In this document: positions 8,727 to 16,730 of the stretch, in pieces
How the letters are laid out: every line of letters begins with the position of its first letter
Position numbering within the stretch: position 1 is the first letter of the stretch
Origin: an uncultured Bacteroidales bacterium
GTDB lineage: Bacteria; Bacteroidota; Bacteroidia; Bacteroidales; F082
Length of the DNA stretch: 52,409 nucleotides
Reading direction: 5' to 3'
Assembly (NCBI GenBank): GCA_900318465.1
Contig: ONKQ01000035.1
Coordinates: 1 to 52,409, forward strand
Position numbers and translations under genes: made by a program
Notes under the pieces: model-generated
Told to the model about the DNA's origin: nothing
What the model saw: only the letters and a program-made list of their open reading frames with translations
The model's database searches: none

Positions 8727-9818
8727 ATGAACAGATTTATTACAAGATTTACCATTGCCGTGATGTTCATGGCGATGATGGGCGGCCAACTTCAGGCGCA
8801 GTTCACAACTACTTTTGCCAAGAATGCCGCGCCCGGACAGCAAAACGGCTTGTATTATTCCTTGCCTCAGACCATGTTGCAGTTGGATTTCCTCATTGAG
8901 GAGATTGAATTTGTACAAGGTCCGCTCAGCGATTATGCCTCACGTTATTTGGAGTTGGAGGACTATGTGGAATACGAATCCACTGAGTATCACCTTCTTG
9001 ACGTGAAGTTGAGTACAGTGGCTTTCCCCGACCCGAGTGCAACGTTTTTTGTTAGTTTTGCCCCAATCAGAGGTGGAAGTAAGGCTCAGTTCGACTTGCT
9101 TCCGAACGGTATTATCCGCAGCGTTGGAATAGGTAATCCTGCTGAAAATGAGGAACTAATGCCGCCACCAATGAATAAGGAAATGCCCAAATGCAGCCAA
9201 GTAAAAACCGATGCCAATTCGGGTTTCATCGCATTGATGTCGGCGGGGAAAACCAATGCCCAGTTGGCCAAGGAAGTGGCTGACAAAATTGAGGAAATCC
9301 GAAAGGCCAAGTTTTACCTGATTTCAGGCGATGTTGAAATGGCTCAAAATCCTGAAACATTTAACGCCATGTATCAGAAATTGGACGAAATGGAGAAGGA
9401 ATACACGAGTTTGCTGTTAGGTAAGCGTGTTTCGAAAAAGGTGGTTAAGACTGTGTATGTGATTCCAAATAAGGAAGTTACAATGCAAACAGTGGCAGAG
9501 TTCTCCGAAACCGAAGGCTTGACTTTGGGTATAAAAGGTTCAGGCAGTGTAATTACTGTCCAGACTTTGTCGCTCAATACGACGGCGGCCATCAATGCCC
9601 CGAGCCAGTCGGCGGTGGAATCCGTTACGTATGAAAACAAGGTGTTTTACCGCATTCCTGAAATGGCTAACGTTAGGGTGATTTTCGACGGACGCACTTT
9701 GTTGGAAGAACGTTTGAATGTCAATCAGTTGGGCGTTTTGCTGATGGCTCCATTGTCGAATACCCAATTAGTGTTTAATCCGGAAACGGGGCAGATTGTC
9801 AACATGAGGACGAAGTGA
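8727..9818 (+). CDS. DUF4831 family secreted protein
   Basis: 363 residues. Signal peptide at residues 1-25 (ITRFTIAVMFMAMMGGQLQAQ). The mature part shows the DUF4831 pattern: GLYYSLPQTMLQLD near residue 40, SDYASRYLELEDYV near residue 70, and a middle region with AKEVADKIEEIRKAKFYLISGD. The function of the family is not known; members are periplasmic or surface proteins of Bacteroidota. The ATG at 8727 is preferred over a TTG seven codons upstream. The last 20 bases overlap the 3' end of convergent kdsA. Confidence 0.8.
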   Translation: MNRFITRFTIAVMFMAMMGGQLQAQFTTTFAKNAAPGQQNGLYYSLPQTMLQLDFLIEEIEFVQGPLSDYASRYLELEDYVEYESTEYHLLDVKLSTVAFPDPSATFFVSFAPIRGGSKAQFDLLPNGIIRSVGIGNPAENEELMPPPMNKEMPKCSQVKTDANSGFIALMSAGKTNAQLAKEVADKIEEIRKAKFYLISGDVEMAQNPETFNAMYQKLDEMEKEYTSLLLGKRVSKKVVKTVYVIPNKEVTMQTVAEFSETEGLTLGIKGSGSVITVQTLSLNTTAAINAPSQSAVESVTYENKVFYRIPEMANVRVIFDGRTLLEERLNVNQLGVLLMAPLSNTQLVFNPETGQIVNMRTK

Positions 9819-10626
9819 CGGCCTCTTTGATTCTAACCAATTGTTTCAGAAGATTTTCAGCCAAGTCTAAGCGCAGCATGTTTGCGCCGTCCGACTTGGC
9901 TTTTTTCGGCTCGGGATGCACCTCCATGAAGATGCCGTCGGCACCCGCTGCGATGCCTGCCTTGGCAATGAGGCCAATCATTTCAGGTTGTCCGCCCGTG
10001 ACGCCACTGCTTTGGTTGGGCTGTTGCAAAGAGTGCGTAACATCCAGAATGACTGGTACTTCAAACTTCTTCATTGCGGCGATATTCCTGTAATCCACCA
10101 CCAAATCTTGATAGCCGAACATGGAGCCGCGTTCCGTGAGCATGACCTTGTCGTTGCCCGACTGCCTAACCTTTTCGACGGCAAACCCCATCGCCTCACC
10201 CGAAAGGAACTGCCCTTTCTTGATATTCACTGTCTTTCCCGTCTTGGCAGCAGCCACAAGGAGGTCGGTTTGGCGGCAAAGGAAGGCCGGAATTTGCAGA
10301 ATGTCAACATATTCGGATGCCATTGATGCTTCCTCAGCTGCATGGATGTCGGTCACAACAGAGAGTTCAAATTCCTTGCCGATTCTTTGCAGCACTTTCA
10401 AGGCTTTTTCGTCGCCGATGCCCGTAAAAGAGTCCAATCTGGAACGGTTGGCCTTGCGATAGGAGCCTTTGAAAACCAAGGGAATATCCAATTTTTGGCA
10501 AATGTTTTTCAAGGTTTCGGCAATGAAGAAGGGCGAACTCTCGTCTTCGATTACGCATGGGCCGGCCAAGAGAAAGAAACGGTCGTGGCGAAGGGCTTTC
10601 AAAAAGTTGAAATTGGTGGTGTACAT
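9799..10626 (-). CDS. kdsA: 3-deoxy-8-phosphooctulonate (KDO-8-P) synthase
   Basis: 275 residues. Condenses PEP with arabinose 5-phosphate to give KDO-8-P for lipopolysaccharide inner core synthesis, in the cytosol. Key segments: FLLAGPCVIEDE near residue 20, FKGSYRKANRSR near residue 54, and MLTERGSMFGYQDLVVD near residue 168. The Cys of AGPCVIE sits where metal-dependent (class II) enzymes have their Cys ligand and metal-independent ones have Asn, so this should be the metal-dependent type. The start at 10626 is chosen because a TATCTTTG box covers the region further upstream. Ends 20 bases inside the convergent DUF4831 gene. Confidence 0.95.
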   Translation of the reverse strand: MYTTNFNFLKALRHDRFFLLAGPCVIEDESSPFFIAETLKNICQKLDIPLVFKGSYRKANRSRLDSFTGIGDEKALKVLQRIGKEFELSVVTDIHAAEEASMASEYVDILQIPAFLCRQTDLLVAAAKTGKTVNIKKGQFLSGEAMGFAVEKVRQSGNDKVMLTERGSMFGYQDLVVDYRNIAAMKKFEVPVILDVTHSLQQPNQSSGVTGGQPEMIGLIAKAGIAAGADGIFMEVHPEPKKAKSDGANMLRLDLAENLLKQLVRIKEAVTSSSC

Positions 10627-10641
10627 GATGGATATTTTTTG

Positions 10642-10649
10642 CAAAGATA
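10642..10649 (-). promoter_or_regulatory. -7 box of kdsA
   Basis: TATCTTTG on the minus strand, 15 bases from the kdsA start codon; a longer TTG start would fall inside this box. Confidence 0.65.
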
Positions 10650-10780
10650 ACGGTTTTGTTGATTGAATAATTGTTTAATTGTTGAATTGTTATTGTTTTG
10701 GCATTTTGACTTTTAGCTTAGTAGCACATAAGCTAAAGGCTAATTGCTAAAAGCTAACAGCCTTTGCGCCAAAAGCCAAA

Positions 10781-11704
10781 TTATTTCTTGAACCTTGGAT
10801 GATATGTAGTCAAAGTATCACGGAGCAATTCATCAGAGATATGCGTATAGATTTCCGTTGTGCTCACGCTGGAGTGACCAAGCATCTGTTGGACGGCGAG
10901 CAAATTCGCTCCACCTTCAAGCAAATGGGTGGCGAAACTATGCCTGAACGTGTGCGGGCTGATGGTTTTGGTAATGCCGTTTCTCTCCGCCAAGTCCTTG
11001 ACAATCAGGAAGACCATTTGTCGGGTCAATCCTGTACCACGGCTGTTGAGAAAAACGGTGTCGGTGAATTTTGGCTTTACGTTGATGTGTAGTCTTTCAC
11101 CTTCAATATATTGGAACAAGATTTTCAGGCTGCTGTCTCCGATGGGAACAAGCCTTTCTTTACTGCCTTTGCCAAAGATGCGGAGGAAACCTTCGTTTCT
11201 GTATATATCGTTGATTTGCAAACCGATGAGTTCAGAAACACGCAAGCCACAACCGTACATCACCTCAATCATGGCCTTGTTGCGGTGACCGTTGGACTGG
11301 CTCAAGTCAATGCTGTCAATCATTTTTTGGATTTCCTCGTAGGTCAGTACTTCGGGCAGGTGGCGGCTCAAAATGGGGGAGGAGATGAGCACGGTTGGGT
11401 CGGTTTCGGCGAGGTTTTCTTGGAGCAGGTAACGCCAGAACGACTTCAACCCAGAGAGGATTCGCGCTTGCGATGTGGCACCGATGTTCAAGTCATAGAG
11501 GAAGGTTAAAAAGTTATCAATGGTTTCCTGTGTGATAGAGTTGATTTCGGTAGAAAGGTTTTGGCTTTCAAAGTATTGCAAAAACAAATGGACATCGTGG
11601 CAATAGGCTTCCACGCTATTCTCTGAAAGCGACAATTCCAAACTGAGATAGTCGGCGAAATGTTTGATGAGGTTTTGGGTGATATTTACGGGGTGCTTGT
11701 CCAT
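10781..11704 (-). CDS. xerD: Xer-type site-specific tyrosine recombinase
   Basis: 307 residues. The N-terminal SAM-like core-binding domain (about 1-105; YLSLELSLSENSVEAYCHDV) is followed by the catalytic domain with Arg in YGCGLRVSEL, the HTFRHSFATHLL box (His and Arg), LGHSSVSTTEIYTH (His) and the nucleophilic Tyr in EIYTH. All catalytic residues are present. Xer recombinases resolve chromosome dimers at dif with FtsK. Whether this is XerC or XerD, or an additional integrase, cannot be settled here; XerD is the closer match by eye and no mobile element surrounds it. Its promoter is at 11717-11724. Confidence 0.85.
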   Translation of the reverse strand: MDKHPVNITQNLIKHFADYLSLELSLSENSVEAYCHDVHLFLQYFESQNLSTEINSITQETIDNFLTFLYDLNIGATSQARILSGLKSFWRYLLQENLAETDPTVLISSPILSRHLPEVLTYEEIQKMIDSIDLSQSNGHRNKAMIEVMYGCGLRVSELIGLQINDIYRNEGFLRIFGKGSKERLVPIGDSSLKILFQYIEGERLHINVKPKFTDTVFLNSRGTGLTRQMVFLIVKDLAERNGITKTISPHTFRHSFATHLLEGGANLLAVQQMLGHSSVSTTEIYTHISDELLRDTLTTYHPRFKK

Positions 11705-11716
11705 GGTTTTGTTTTG

Positions 11717-11724
11717 CAAAAGTA
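11717..11724 (-). promoter_or_regulatory. -7 box of the recombinase gene
   Basis: TACTTTTG on the minus strand, 13 bases upstream of the start codon, divergent from the nitroreductase promoter at 11758-11765. Confidence 0.6.
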
Positions 11725-11757
11725 CATTTTTTTGCCGCTGTGGTAATGTTTTTTCCC

Positions 11758-11765
11758 TACTTTTG
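11758..11765 (+). promoter_or_regulatory. -7 box of the nitroreductase-fold gene
   Basis: TACTTTTG, 32 bases upstream of the ATG at 11798. Confidence 0.6.
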
Positions 11766-11797
11766 TCCCGAGAATTAACCCCTAAAATAGTCAAAAC

Positions 11798-12439
11798 ATG
11801 AAAAATTCAAGATCAATCTTACTTTTTGCGGCAGTTTTGTCATTCTTGATGCTGACTGCCTGCTCGAACAAAGAAAACAACAATAAAACAGCCGTTGCCA
11901 ATGCGGTTTCTTTCGATGAAGTGTTGGCCTCTCGCAGAAGTGTTCGTAGCTACGATGCCACTAAGACCATCAGCGAGGCCGAAGTGAGAGAGTTGCTTAT
12001 TGCAACACAAGAGGCTCCTTCGTGGGCCAACCAACAGCCTTCGAAATACTATGTGGCCATGACTCCGGAAAAAGTTGAAGCCGTGGCCAATCTTGTGGGT
12101 GAACGCAACAAGCAGAACGTTGCCGGTGCACCCGTGCTGATTGTCTCCACTTACGAGAAGGGCAAGTCTGGCTTTTTCCGTGGCGAGCAAACCAACGAGG
12201 TGGGCGATGGATGGGGTGCCTATGACAACGGCCTCAGCAATGCCTACTTCATCCTGAAGGCCCGCTCCAAAGGCTTTGACACGCTCATTATGGGTATGCG
12301 TGATTCCGATGCACTTCGCGAGCTGTTCAACATCCCTGAAAACGAAGCGATTATGGCGGTCATCTCATTGGGCTATAGGTCGGGTGAGCTTCGCCAGCCT
12401 GAACACAGGCCGCTGGATGAGGTGGTGGAGTTTTTCTAA
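11798..12439 (+). CDS. Nitroreductase-family lipoprotein
   Basis: 213 residues. A lipoprotein signal peptide ends in LTAC, with the Cys at residue 22 as the lipidation site. The mature part is a nitroreductase fold: FDEVLASRRSVRSYD (FMN-binding start), EAPSWANQQPSKYYV, DNGLSNAYFILKARSKGFDTLIMG and VISLGYRSGE. These flavoproteins reduce nitro groups, quinones or dehalogenation substrates with NAD(P)H; the actual substrate is unknown. Export as a lipoprotein is uncommon for an FMN-NAD(P)H enzyme but occurs in Bacteroidota. Confidence 0.85.
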   Translation: MKNSRSILLFAAVLSFLMLTACSNKENNNKTAVANAVSFDEVLASRRSVRSYDATKTISEAEVRELLIATQEAPSWANQQPSKYYVAMTPEKVEAVANLVGERNKQNVAGAPVLIVSTYEKGKSGFFRGEQTNEVGDGWGAYDNGLSNAYFILKARSKGFDTLIMGMRDSDALRELFNIPENEAIMAVISLGYRSGELRQPEHRPLDEVVEFF

Positions 12440-12443
12440 ATAA

Positions 12444-12486
12444 TACTTTTGCGACTGTCTTGCTTATTGAAAAATGTGTAATTTTG
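12444..12486 (+). promoter_or_regulatory. Two -7 boxes upstream of the DUF3791-DUF3990 module
   Basis: TACTTTTG at 12444-12451 and TAATTTTG at 12479-12486. The nearer one is 16 bases from the ATG at 12503. Two starts could serve the three-gene module. Confidence 0.5.
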
Positions 12487-12502
12487 CAAAAACTCATCAA
12501 TT

Positions 12503-12799
12503 ATGCAAGGTGATGCCGTAAATACTAGCACAGACTCCTATATTTGGGACGAGGGCTATCCGCATCCTACGGAGCAGGAACGCATTATCACTTTTGTGAG
12601 TTCGTGCATCGAGTCGGTGGCCGAGAGGCTTGGTTGCAAAGCTTCAGAAGTCTATCATCGTATGGATCGGGTTGGATTGATAGAAGACTATATCATCCCT
12701 TGTTATGACACCATTCATACGGAAAGCCGCGAAAATGTCACTGCTGACATTATTGAAACGTTGGAGTTTTGGGAGAAAAAGAAAGGAATAAGCCAATGA
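12503..12799 (+). CDS. DUF3791 protein (first)
   Basis: 98 residues. Residues 27-85 fit DUF3791: IITFVSSCIESVAERLGC, ASEVYHRMDRVGLIEDYIIPCYDTIHT. The family consists of small helical proteins that sit beside DUF3990 genes; I infer an antitoxin or partner role. Its TGA overlaps the ATG of the next gene by four bases (ATGA), which suggests translational coupling. Confidence 0.75.
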   Translation: MQGDAVNTSTDSYIWDEGYPHPTEQERIITFVSSCIESVAERLGCKASEVYHRMDRVGLIEDYIIPCYDTIHTESRENVTADIIETLEFWEKKKGISQ

Positions 12800-13278
12800 T
12801 TACCGTGTATCATGGTTCGGCCTTGGAAGTGAGCAAGCCATTAGTCGCTTTGGGTCGGCCTAATCTTGATTTTGGACAAGGTTTTTACGTTTCCGACCTT
12901 CGCGAACAGGCTGAAAGGTGGGCAGCAAGGATAGCCATAAGGAGGATGGAAAAACCAGTGCTGAATGTCTATGAGTTTGACCTTGATGCGGCCAAGCAAT
13001 ATAGTTACCTGAAATTCGATTTTTACGATAAAGCATGGCTTGACTTTATAGTAGCCAACCGAAAGGGAAAGATGGAATGGAAGGACTACGATGTGATTGA
13101 AGGCGGGGTGGCCAACGACAATGTCATCGACACTGTTGAAGATTACATGCGAGGTCGAATGTCAGCCGAAGCTGCTTTAGTTGAGTTGTCAAAATATCGG
13201 CCTAACAACCAGTTCTGCATATTGAACCAAGAGATTATCGACCTTCATTTACATTTTGTTGAATCAATAATAATGTAA
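12796..13278 (+). CDS. DUF3990 protein, ADP-ribosyltransferase-like fold
   Basis: 160 residues. It opens with ITVYHGSALEV and LDFGQGFYVSDLREQAERWA, the first His and the Tyr segment expected of an H-Y-E type ADP-ribosyltransferase fold, and ends with NNQFCILNQEIIDLH, where the Glu would be the third catalytic residue. DUF3990 is placed with the ADP-ribosyl superfamily; the target is unknown. Starts inside the stop codon of the upstream DUF3791 gene and is followed after 4 bases by a second DUF3791-like gene. Most likely the toxin of a toxin-antitoxin-like module; this role is inference. Confidence 0.7.
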   Translation: MITVYHGSALEVSKPLVALGRPNLDFGQGFYVSDLREQAERWAARIAIRRMEKPVLNVYEFDLDAAKQYSYLKFDFYDKAWLDFIVANRKGKMEWKDYDVIEGGVANDNVIDTVEDYMRGRMSAEAALVELSKYRPNNQFCILNQEIIDLHLHFVESIIM

Positions 13279-13282
13279 GACT

Positions 13283-13489
13283 ATGCTTAGGACAGACCAA
13301 ATGTGGTATAAAATAGGTGGAGTGGTCATGGCTTTGGCCGAACAGTTGAAAATCAGTCCAGAACGTGCATTAGGACTGTTTTATGAGTCAAAGACTTGTG
13401 ATGATCTCCATAATCCTGACACTTTGTTGTATACATTCAGTGATGCATACATTGCCGATGAGGTGATAGCCGAATTGCAGGGAATGTAA
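13283..13489 (+). CDS. DUF3791-like protein (second)
   Basis: 68 residues: MWYKIGGVVMALAEQLKI, SPERALGLFYESKTCDDL, then TLLYTFSDAYIADEVIAELQ. This is the shorter DUF3791 type. It is 4 bases after the DUF3990 gene and before a terminator, so the three genes form one transcript. Confidence 0.65.
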   Translation: MLRTDQMWYKIGGVVMALAEQLKISPERALGLFYESKTCDDLHNPDTLLYTFSDAYIADEVIAELQGM

Positions 13490-13514
13490 ATTGCACAGAG
13501 TAAAGATGAAAACC

Positions 13515-13553
13515 AAAACACGGGACAAGACGAACCTTTTGTCCCGTGTTTTC
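13515..13553. terminator. Bidirectional intrinsic terminator
   Basis: AAAACACGGGACAA faces TTTTGTCCCGTGTTTT across a loop of about 12 bases. It closes the DUF3791-DUF3990 operon. Confidence 0.9.
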
Positions 13554-13566
13554 TATACTATAGCTA

Positions 13567-13690
13567 TTAATCCAAAGTGTGAATCACAAGACCCGAGCGC
13601 AGTTTCAGCTCAAACCAAGTGGTCTTGGGAGGCATGATGTTGCTGGTGTCGACGATGTCGATGATTTGGCAAGGCTTTGAAGAAGTCCTT
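13567..13690 (-). pseudogene. 3' remnant of a larger gene (C-terminus resembles DUF1015)
   Basis: The minus strand here encodes, ending at the TAA at 13567-13569, a peptide with QIIDIVDTSNIMPPKTTWFE and LKLRSGLVIHTLD. MPPKTTWFExKLRSGL is like the conserved C-terminus of DUF1015 proteins, which often neighbour serine biosynthesis genes in Bacteroidota. An in-frame stop lies about 5 codons before the recognisable part and no start is present, so only the last 35 or so codons survive. The family assignment rests on memory of the motif and is uncertain; the truncation itself is clear. Confidence 0.5.
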
Positions 13691-13700
13691 GGTGGTTAAG

Positions 13701-14090
13701 TTATAACTCGTCTTTCATCCGCTCAATCATTCGCCGTTCCTTCTTCGTTGGACGACCGGCGCCACGGTCGCGCCACTCGGTTTTATAGGCGTGCATGAAC
13801 TCGATGCGCTCGTATTCTTCCTTGGGCGTGAGGTCGTTGTAGACTTCGGGCACTTGCTTGGCTGAAACCCGGTTCTTGATGACCGTTTTCACCTCCACCA
13901 CTTTGTGTAACTGTTCAATCTGCACTTGGATGACATCGCCTACTTTCACCTCGCGTGAGGGTTTGACAGGTTTGTCGTCCACCTTCACCTTGCCACCCTT
14001 GATGGCATCGGCAGCTAATGAGCGTGTCTTAAACAGGCGCGCCGCCCACAGCCATTTGTCCATCCGGACGATGTTTTCTTCGTTTTCCAT
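13701..14090 (-). CDS. RNA-binding S4 domain protein (Hsp15/HslR-like)
   Basis: 129 residues. The S4 domain covers about residues 8-70: VRMDKWLWAARLFKTRSLAA, DAIKGGKVKVDDKPVKPSREVKVGD. A basic C-terminal tail follows (GRPTKKERRMIERM). Members bind rRNA or stalled 50S-nascent chain complexes. The ATG at 14090 is preferred; an upstream in-frame start would translate a repetitive intergenic stretch into two copies of SRVPK, an unlikely N-terminus. Confidence 0.85.
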   Translation of the reverse strand: MENEENIVRMDKWLWAARLFKTRSLAADAIKGGKVKVDDKPVKPSREVKVGDVIQVQIEQLHKVVEVKTVIKNRVSAKQVPEVYNDLTPKEEYERIEFMHAYKTEWRDRGAGRPTKKERRMIERMKDEL

Positions 14091-14100
14091 TTTTTTTGAC

Positions 14101-14152
14101 TTCGGGACACGTGACTTCGGGACGCGGGACAATCCTTGCCTCGTAGTCCCGC
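14101..14152. repeat. Small intergenic direct and inverted repeats between der and the S4 gene
   Basis: ACTTCGGGAC occurs twice, and GCGGGAC (14124-14130) pairs with GTCCCGC (14146-14152). It could form a weak 3' hairpin for der. Nothing else is seen here. Confidence 0.45.
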
Positions 14153-14177
14153 AGTCTCATAGTCTCGTGTCAACAAA

Positions 14178-15485
14178 CTACTTCTCCTTGAAAATCAACT
14201 GAATCGGCACTCCGTTGAAGTCCCATGTCTCGCGCAACTTGTTTTCCAAGAAGCGTTTGTAGGAATCCTTCACGTCTTTGGGCAGGTTGCAGAAGAACAC
14301 GAATTGTGGTGTGCGGCCTTTCAGTTGGGTGATGTATTTGATGCGCAGGAAACGTCCGCGCGAAGCGGTCGGCAGTGGCACGGAGTTGATGATTTCCAGC
14401 ATCTTGTCGTTCAGCTCGCGGACGGGAATGCGGCGCTCGCGGTTTTCATAGACCTTGTGCGCGGTTTCCAACACTTTATATATACGTTGTTTGTTGATGG
14501 CGGAAGTAAAGATGATGGGGTAGTCGGTGAAGGGCGCGGTCTTGGCGCGGATGAATTCCTCGTAGCTTTTGTGCGTGTTGGAGTCCTTCTCAACCAAATC
14601 CCACTTGTTGACGACCATTACCAAACCTTTTTTGTTTCGCTCGATGAGGCGCAGGATGTTCATGTCCTGGGCCTCAAAGCCTTGTGTCGCGTCAAGCATA
14701 AGGATGGCCACGTCGCAGTCTTCGATGGCGCGGACGGAGCGCAACACACTGTAAAACTCAATGTCTTCCTCTACCTTGCTCTTCTTGCGCAGTCCGGCCG
14801 TGTCGACGAGCATAAACTCCATACCGAAGGCATTGTAGCGCGTGTAGTTGGCGTCGCGGGTGGTGCCTGCGATGTCGGTGACGATATGTCTGTCCGTGCC
14901 AAGGAAGGCGTTGATCAATGAGGACTTGCCTACATTCGGACGGCCCACCACAGTAAACTTGGGCAGGTCGGTGTTGAAATCAGTGGTGTCGGAGGGCAGC
15001 AACTCGCAGATTTTGTCCAACAGCTCGCCCGTTCCCGTGCCCGTCATGGCAGAGAAGGGGTAGGGGTCATCCAAGCCTAAGGCATAGAACTCCGAAATCA
15101 GAGTCTCTTTGTTGGGCTCGTCTATCTTGTTGACGGCCAGAACGACAGGCTTTTTCTGTTGTCTAAGGATGTTGGCCACATCTTCGTCGAGGACGTGCAA
15201 TCCCTCGCGACCGTCGACGATAAAGACGATGACGTCAGCCTCGTCGATGGCCAAGTCCACCTGTTTGCGGATTTCTTCTTCAAAGATGTCGTCCGACCCC
15301 ACCACATAGCCGCCAGTGTCGATGACGGTGAATTCCTTTCCATTCCAATCGCTCTTGCCGTAGTGCCGGTCGCGCGTCACGCCACTCGTTTCTTCCACAA
15401 TGGCCATGCGCTGCTTCAGCAGTCGGTTGAACAGCGTCGATTTTCCCACATTGGGTCGCCCCACAATTGCTACAATGTTTGACAT
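14178..15485 (-). CDS. der: Ribosome-assembly GTPase Der (EngA)
   Basis: 435 residues with two tandem G domains: [15 protein letters not shown] at residue 8 with DTGGY and NKID, and [16 protein letters not shown] at about residue 182 with [12 protein letters not shown] and NKWD. A KH-like domain closes the protein ([15 protein letters not shown]). Der is needed for 50S subunit maturation. Own promoter at 15511-15518. The neighbouring minus-strand gene is era, another ribosome GTPase. Confidence 0.97.
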   Translation of the reverse strand: MSNIVAIVGRPNVGKSTLFNRLLKQRMAIVEETSGVTRDRHYGKSDWNGKEFTVIDTGGYVVGSDDIFEEEIRKQVDLAIDEADVIVFIVDGREGLHVLDEDVANILRQQKKPVVLAVNKIDEPNKETLISEFYALGLDDPYPFSAMTGTGTGELLDKICELLPSDTTDFNTDLPKFTVVGRPNVGKSSLINAFLGTDRHIVTDIAGTTRDANYTRYNAFGMEFMLVDTAGLRKKSKVEEDIEFYSVLRSVRAIEDCDVAILMLDATQGFEAQDMNILRLIERNKKGLVMVVNKWDLVEKDSNTHKSYEEFIRAKTAPFTDYPIIFTSAINKQRIYKVLETAHKVYENRERRIPVRELNDKMLEIINSVPLPTASRGRFLRIKYITQLKGRTPQFVFFCNLPKDVKDSYKRFLENKLRETWDFNGVPIQLIFKEK

Positions 15486-15510
15486 TTTTCTTTGAGTTTA
15501 AAATCGGGTG

Positions 15511-15518
15511 CAAAAATA
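15511..15518 (-). promoter_or_regulatory. -7 box of der
   Basis: TATTTTTG on the minus strand, 26 bases upstream of the der start. Confidence 0.65.
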
Positions 15519-15530
15519 AGCAATTTTTTA

Positions 15531-15610
15531 ATGCGGAATGCGGAATGCAGAATGAGCGAAGCAGGTCGTCGCTTTGCGTCATTCAGCATTCTTAATTCAT
15601 AATTCCGCAT
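15531..15610. repeat. Inverted repeat between era and der
   Basis: ATGCGGAAT (15531-15539) pairs with ATTCCGCAT (15602-15610), with inner GAATGA and TCATTC arms around a loop rich in GCGAAGC. It forms a long imperfect hairpin just after era and may end that transcript. Confidence 0.6.
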
Positions 15611-15612
15611 TT

Positions 15613-16494
15613 TTACGCTTCATATCCAAACCGCTTCAGCTCGGCCTCGTTGTCGCGCCAGTCCTTGTCGACTTTCACGAAAAGTTCGAGGAAAATCTTT
15701 TTTCCCGTAAACTCCTCGATGTCGGCGCGGGCCTGCATTCCGAGTTTCTTGATGGCACTGCCGCCCTTGCCGATGATGATGCCTTTCTGCGAGTCGCGGG
15801 CAACGTAAATGACGCTGCGAATGTGGATGCGGTGCTCGGTTTCCTCGTAGCTTTCCACCTCAACCTGAACGGAATACGGGATTTCCTGCTGGTAGTTGAG
15901 CAAAACCTTCTCGCGGATGATTTCGGTGATGAAAAAACGCATAGAGCGGTCGGTGAGTTCGTCCTTGGGGAAATAGGGCGGACATTCGGGAAGTTTCTCC
16001 AAAATTTGCTTGAAGATGAACTCCACATTGGCATTGTATTGCGCCGAAAGCGGAAAAATGGTTGCATTGGGTAGTGTCTCTCTCCAAAAGCCGACGGCCT
16101 GCTCGACTTGTTCTTGGGTGGAAAGGTCGATTTTGTTGATAAGGACGAAAACGGGTATCTCTGTGGTTTTCAGTCGTTCCACGGTCTTTTCCTCGATCTT
16201 TTTGTCGGTGATGTCGACCACAAAAAGAATGAGGTCGGCATCGATGAGGGCTACGTTGACAAACTGGTTCATCACCTCGTGCATCTTGTAGGCCGGATCT
16301 TTGATGATGCCGGGCGTGTCGGAGAAGACGATTTGGAAGTCGTCGCCGTTTACGATGCCGAGGATGCGATGGCGCGTGGTTTGCGCTTTCGAGGTAATGA
16401 TGGAGATTTTCTCCCCAACTAATTGATTCATAAGGGTTGACTTGCCCACGTTGGGGCGACCTATAATGTTGACATAGCCTGCTTTATGCGTCAT
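15613..16494 (-). CDS. era: GTPase Era
   Basis: 293 residues. N-terminal G domain: [18 protein letters not shown] near residue 10, TTRHRILGI (G2), DTPGI (G3), NKIDL (G4). C-terminal KH domain with VARDSQKGIIIGKGGSAIKK near residue 235. Era binds the 3' end of 16S rRNA and checks 30S assembly. The start at 16494 (MTHKAGYVNIIG) is the usual N-terminus. Divergent from the initiator tRNA gene, with overlapping promoters. Confidence 0.97.
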   Translation of the reverse strand: MTHKAGYVNIIGRPNVGKSTLMNQLVGEKISIITSKAQTTRHRILGIVNGDDFQIVFSDTPGIIKDPAYKMHEVMNQFVNVALIDADLILFVVDITDKKIEEKTVERLKTTEIPVFVLINKIDLSTQEQVEQAVGFWRETLPNATIFPLSAQYNANVEFIFKQILEKLPECPPYFPKDELTDRSMRFFITEIIREKVLLNYQQEIPYSVQVEVESYEETEHRIHIRSVIYVARDSQKGIIIGKGGSAIKKLGMQARADIEEFTGKKIFLELFVKVDKDWRDNEAELKRFGYEA

Positions 16495-16532
16495 AGTGAA
16501 ATTTTTTCTTGATTTTTTACCCTGCAAAGAAA

Positions 16533-16540
16533 CAAAATTA
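16533..16540 (-). promoter_or_regulatory. -7 box of era
   Basis: TAATTTTG on the minus strand, 38 bases upstream of era; it almost touches the divergent tRNA promoter. Confidence 0.5.
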
Positions 16541-16541
16541 T

Positions 16542-16549
16542 TATTTTTG
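16542..16549 (+). promoter_or_regulatory. -7 box of the initiator tRNA gene
   Basis: TATTTTTG followed by CAGCC, the same context as the tRNA-Gln promoter and the rRNA promoter at the right edge, which suggests a shared strong stable-RNA promoter type. Confidence 0.7.
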
Positions 16550-16599
16550 CAGCCGATTTCAGGAGCGAAAAATTTTCGTTGACCGGAATTTTGACACGA

Positions 16600-16671
16600 T
16601 GCGGGGTAGAGCAGAGGCAGCTCGTCGGGCTCATAACCCGGAGGTCGGAGGTTCGAATCCTCCCCCCGCTA
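16600..16671 (+). tRNA. Initiator tRNA-fMet (anticodon CAT)
   Basis: Complete cloverleaf of 72 bases. Acceptor TGCGGGG pairs with CCCCGCT, leaving the first pair (T1 and T72) mismatched; the anticodon stem holds three consecutive G:C pairs (GGG with CCC) around CTCATAA; the D stem has A11:T24. All three are marks of the initiator rather than the elongator. T arm: GGAGG-TTCGAAT-CCTCC. CCA is not encoded. Confidence 0.95.
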
Positions 16672-16675
16672 CAAA

Positions 16676-16710
16676 CGAAAAGGAGTCTCATCAGAGAGGC
16701 TCCTTTTTCG
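16676..16710 (+). terminator. Terminator of the tRNA-fMet transcript
   Basis: CGAAAAGGAG pairs with CTCCTTTTTCG around a loop of 14 bases, ending in a T-run. Confidence 0.8.
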
Positions 16711-16730
16711 ATTAATGTTGTGTCAATCAG

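Noticed and set aside
10781-11704. Recombinase as integrase of a mobile element
   Set aside because: No att repeats, tRNA neighbour or cargo genes; features fit chromosomal Xer.
16600-16671. Elongator tRNA-Met
   Set aside because: The 1:72 mismatch, three G:C pairs in the anticodon stem and A11:T24 mark it as initiator.
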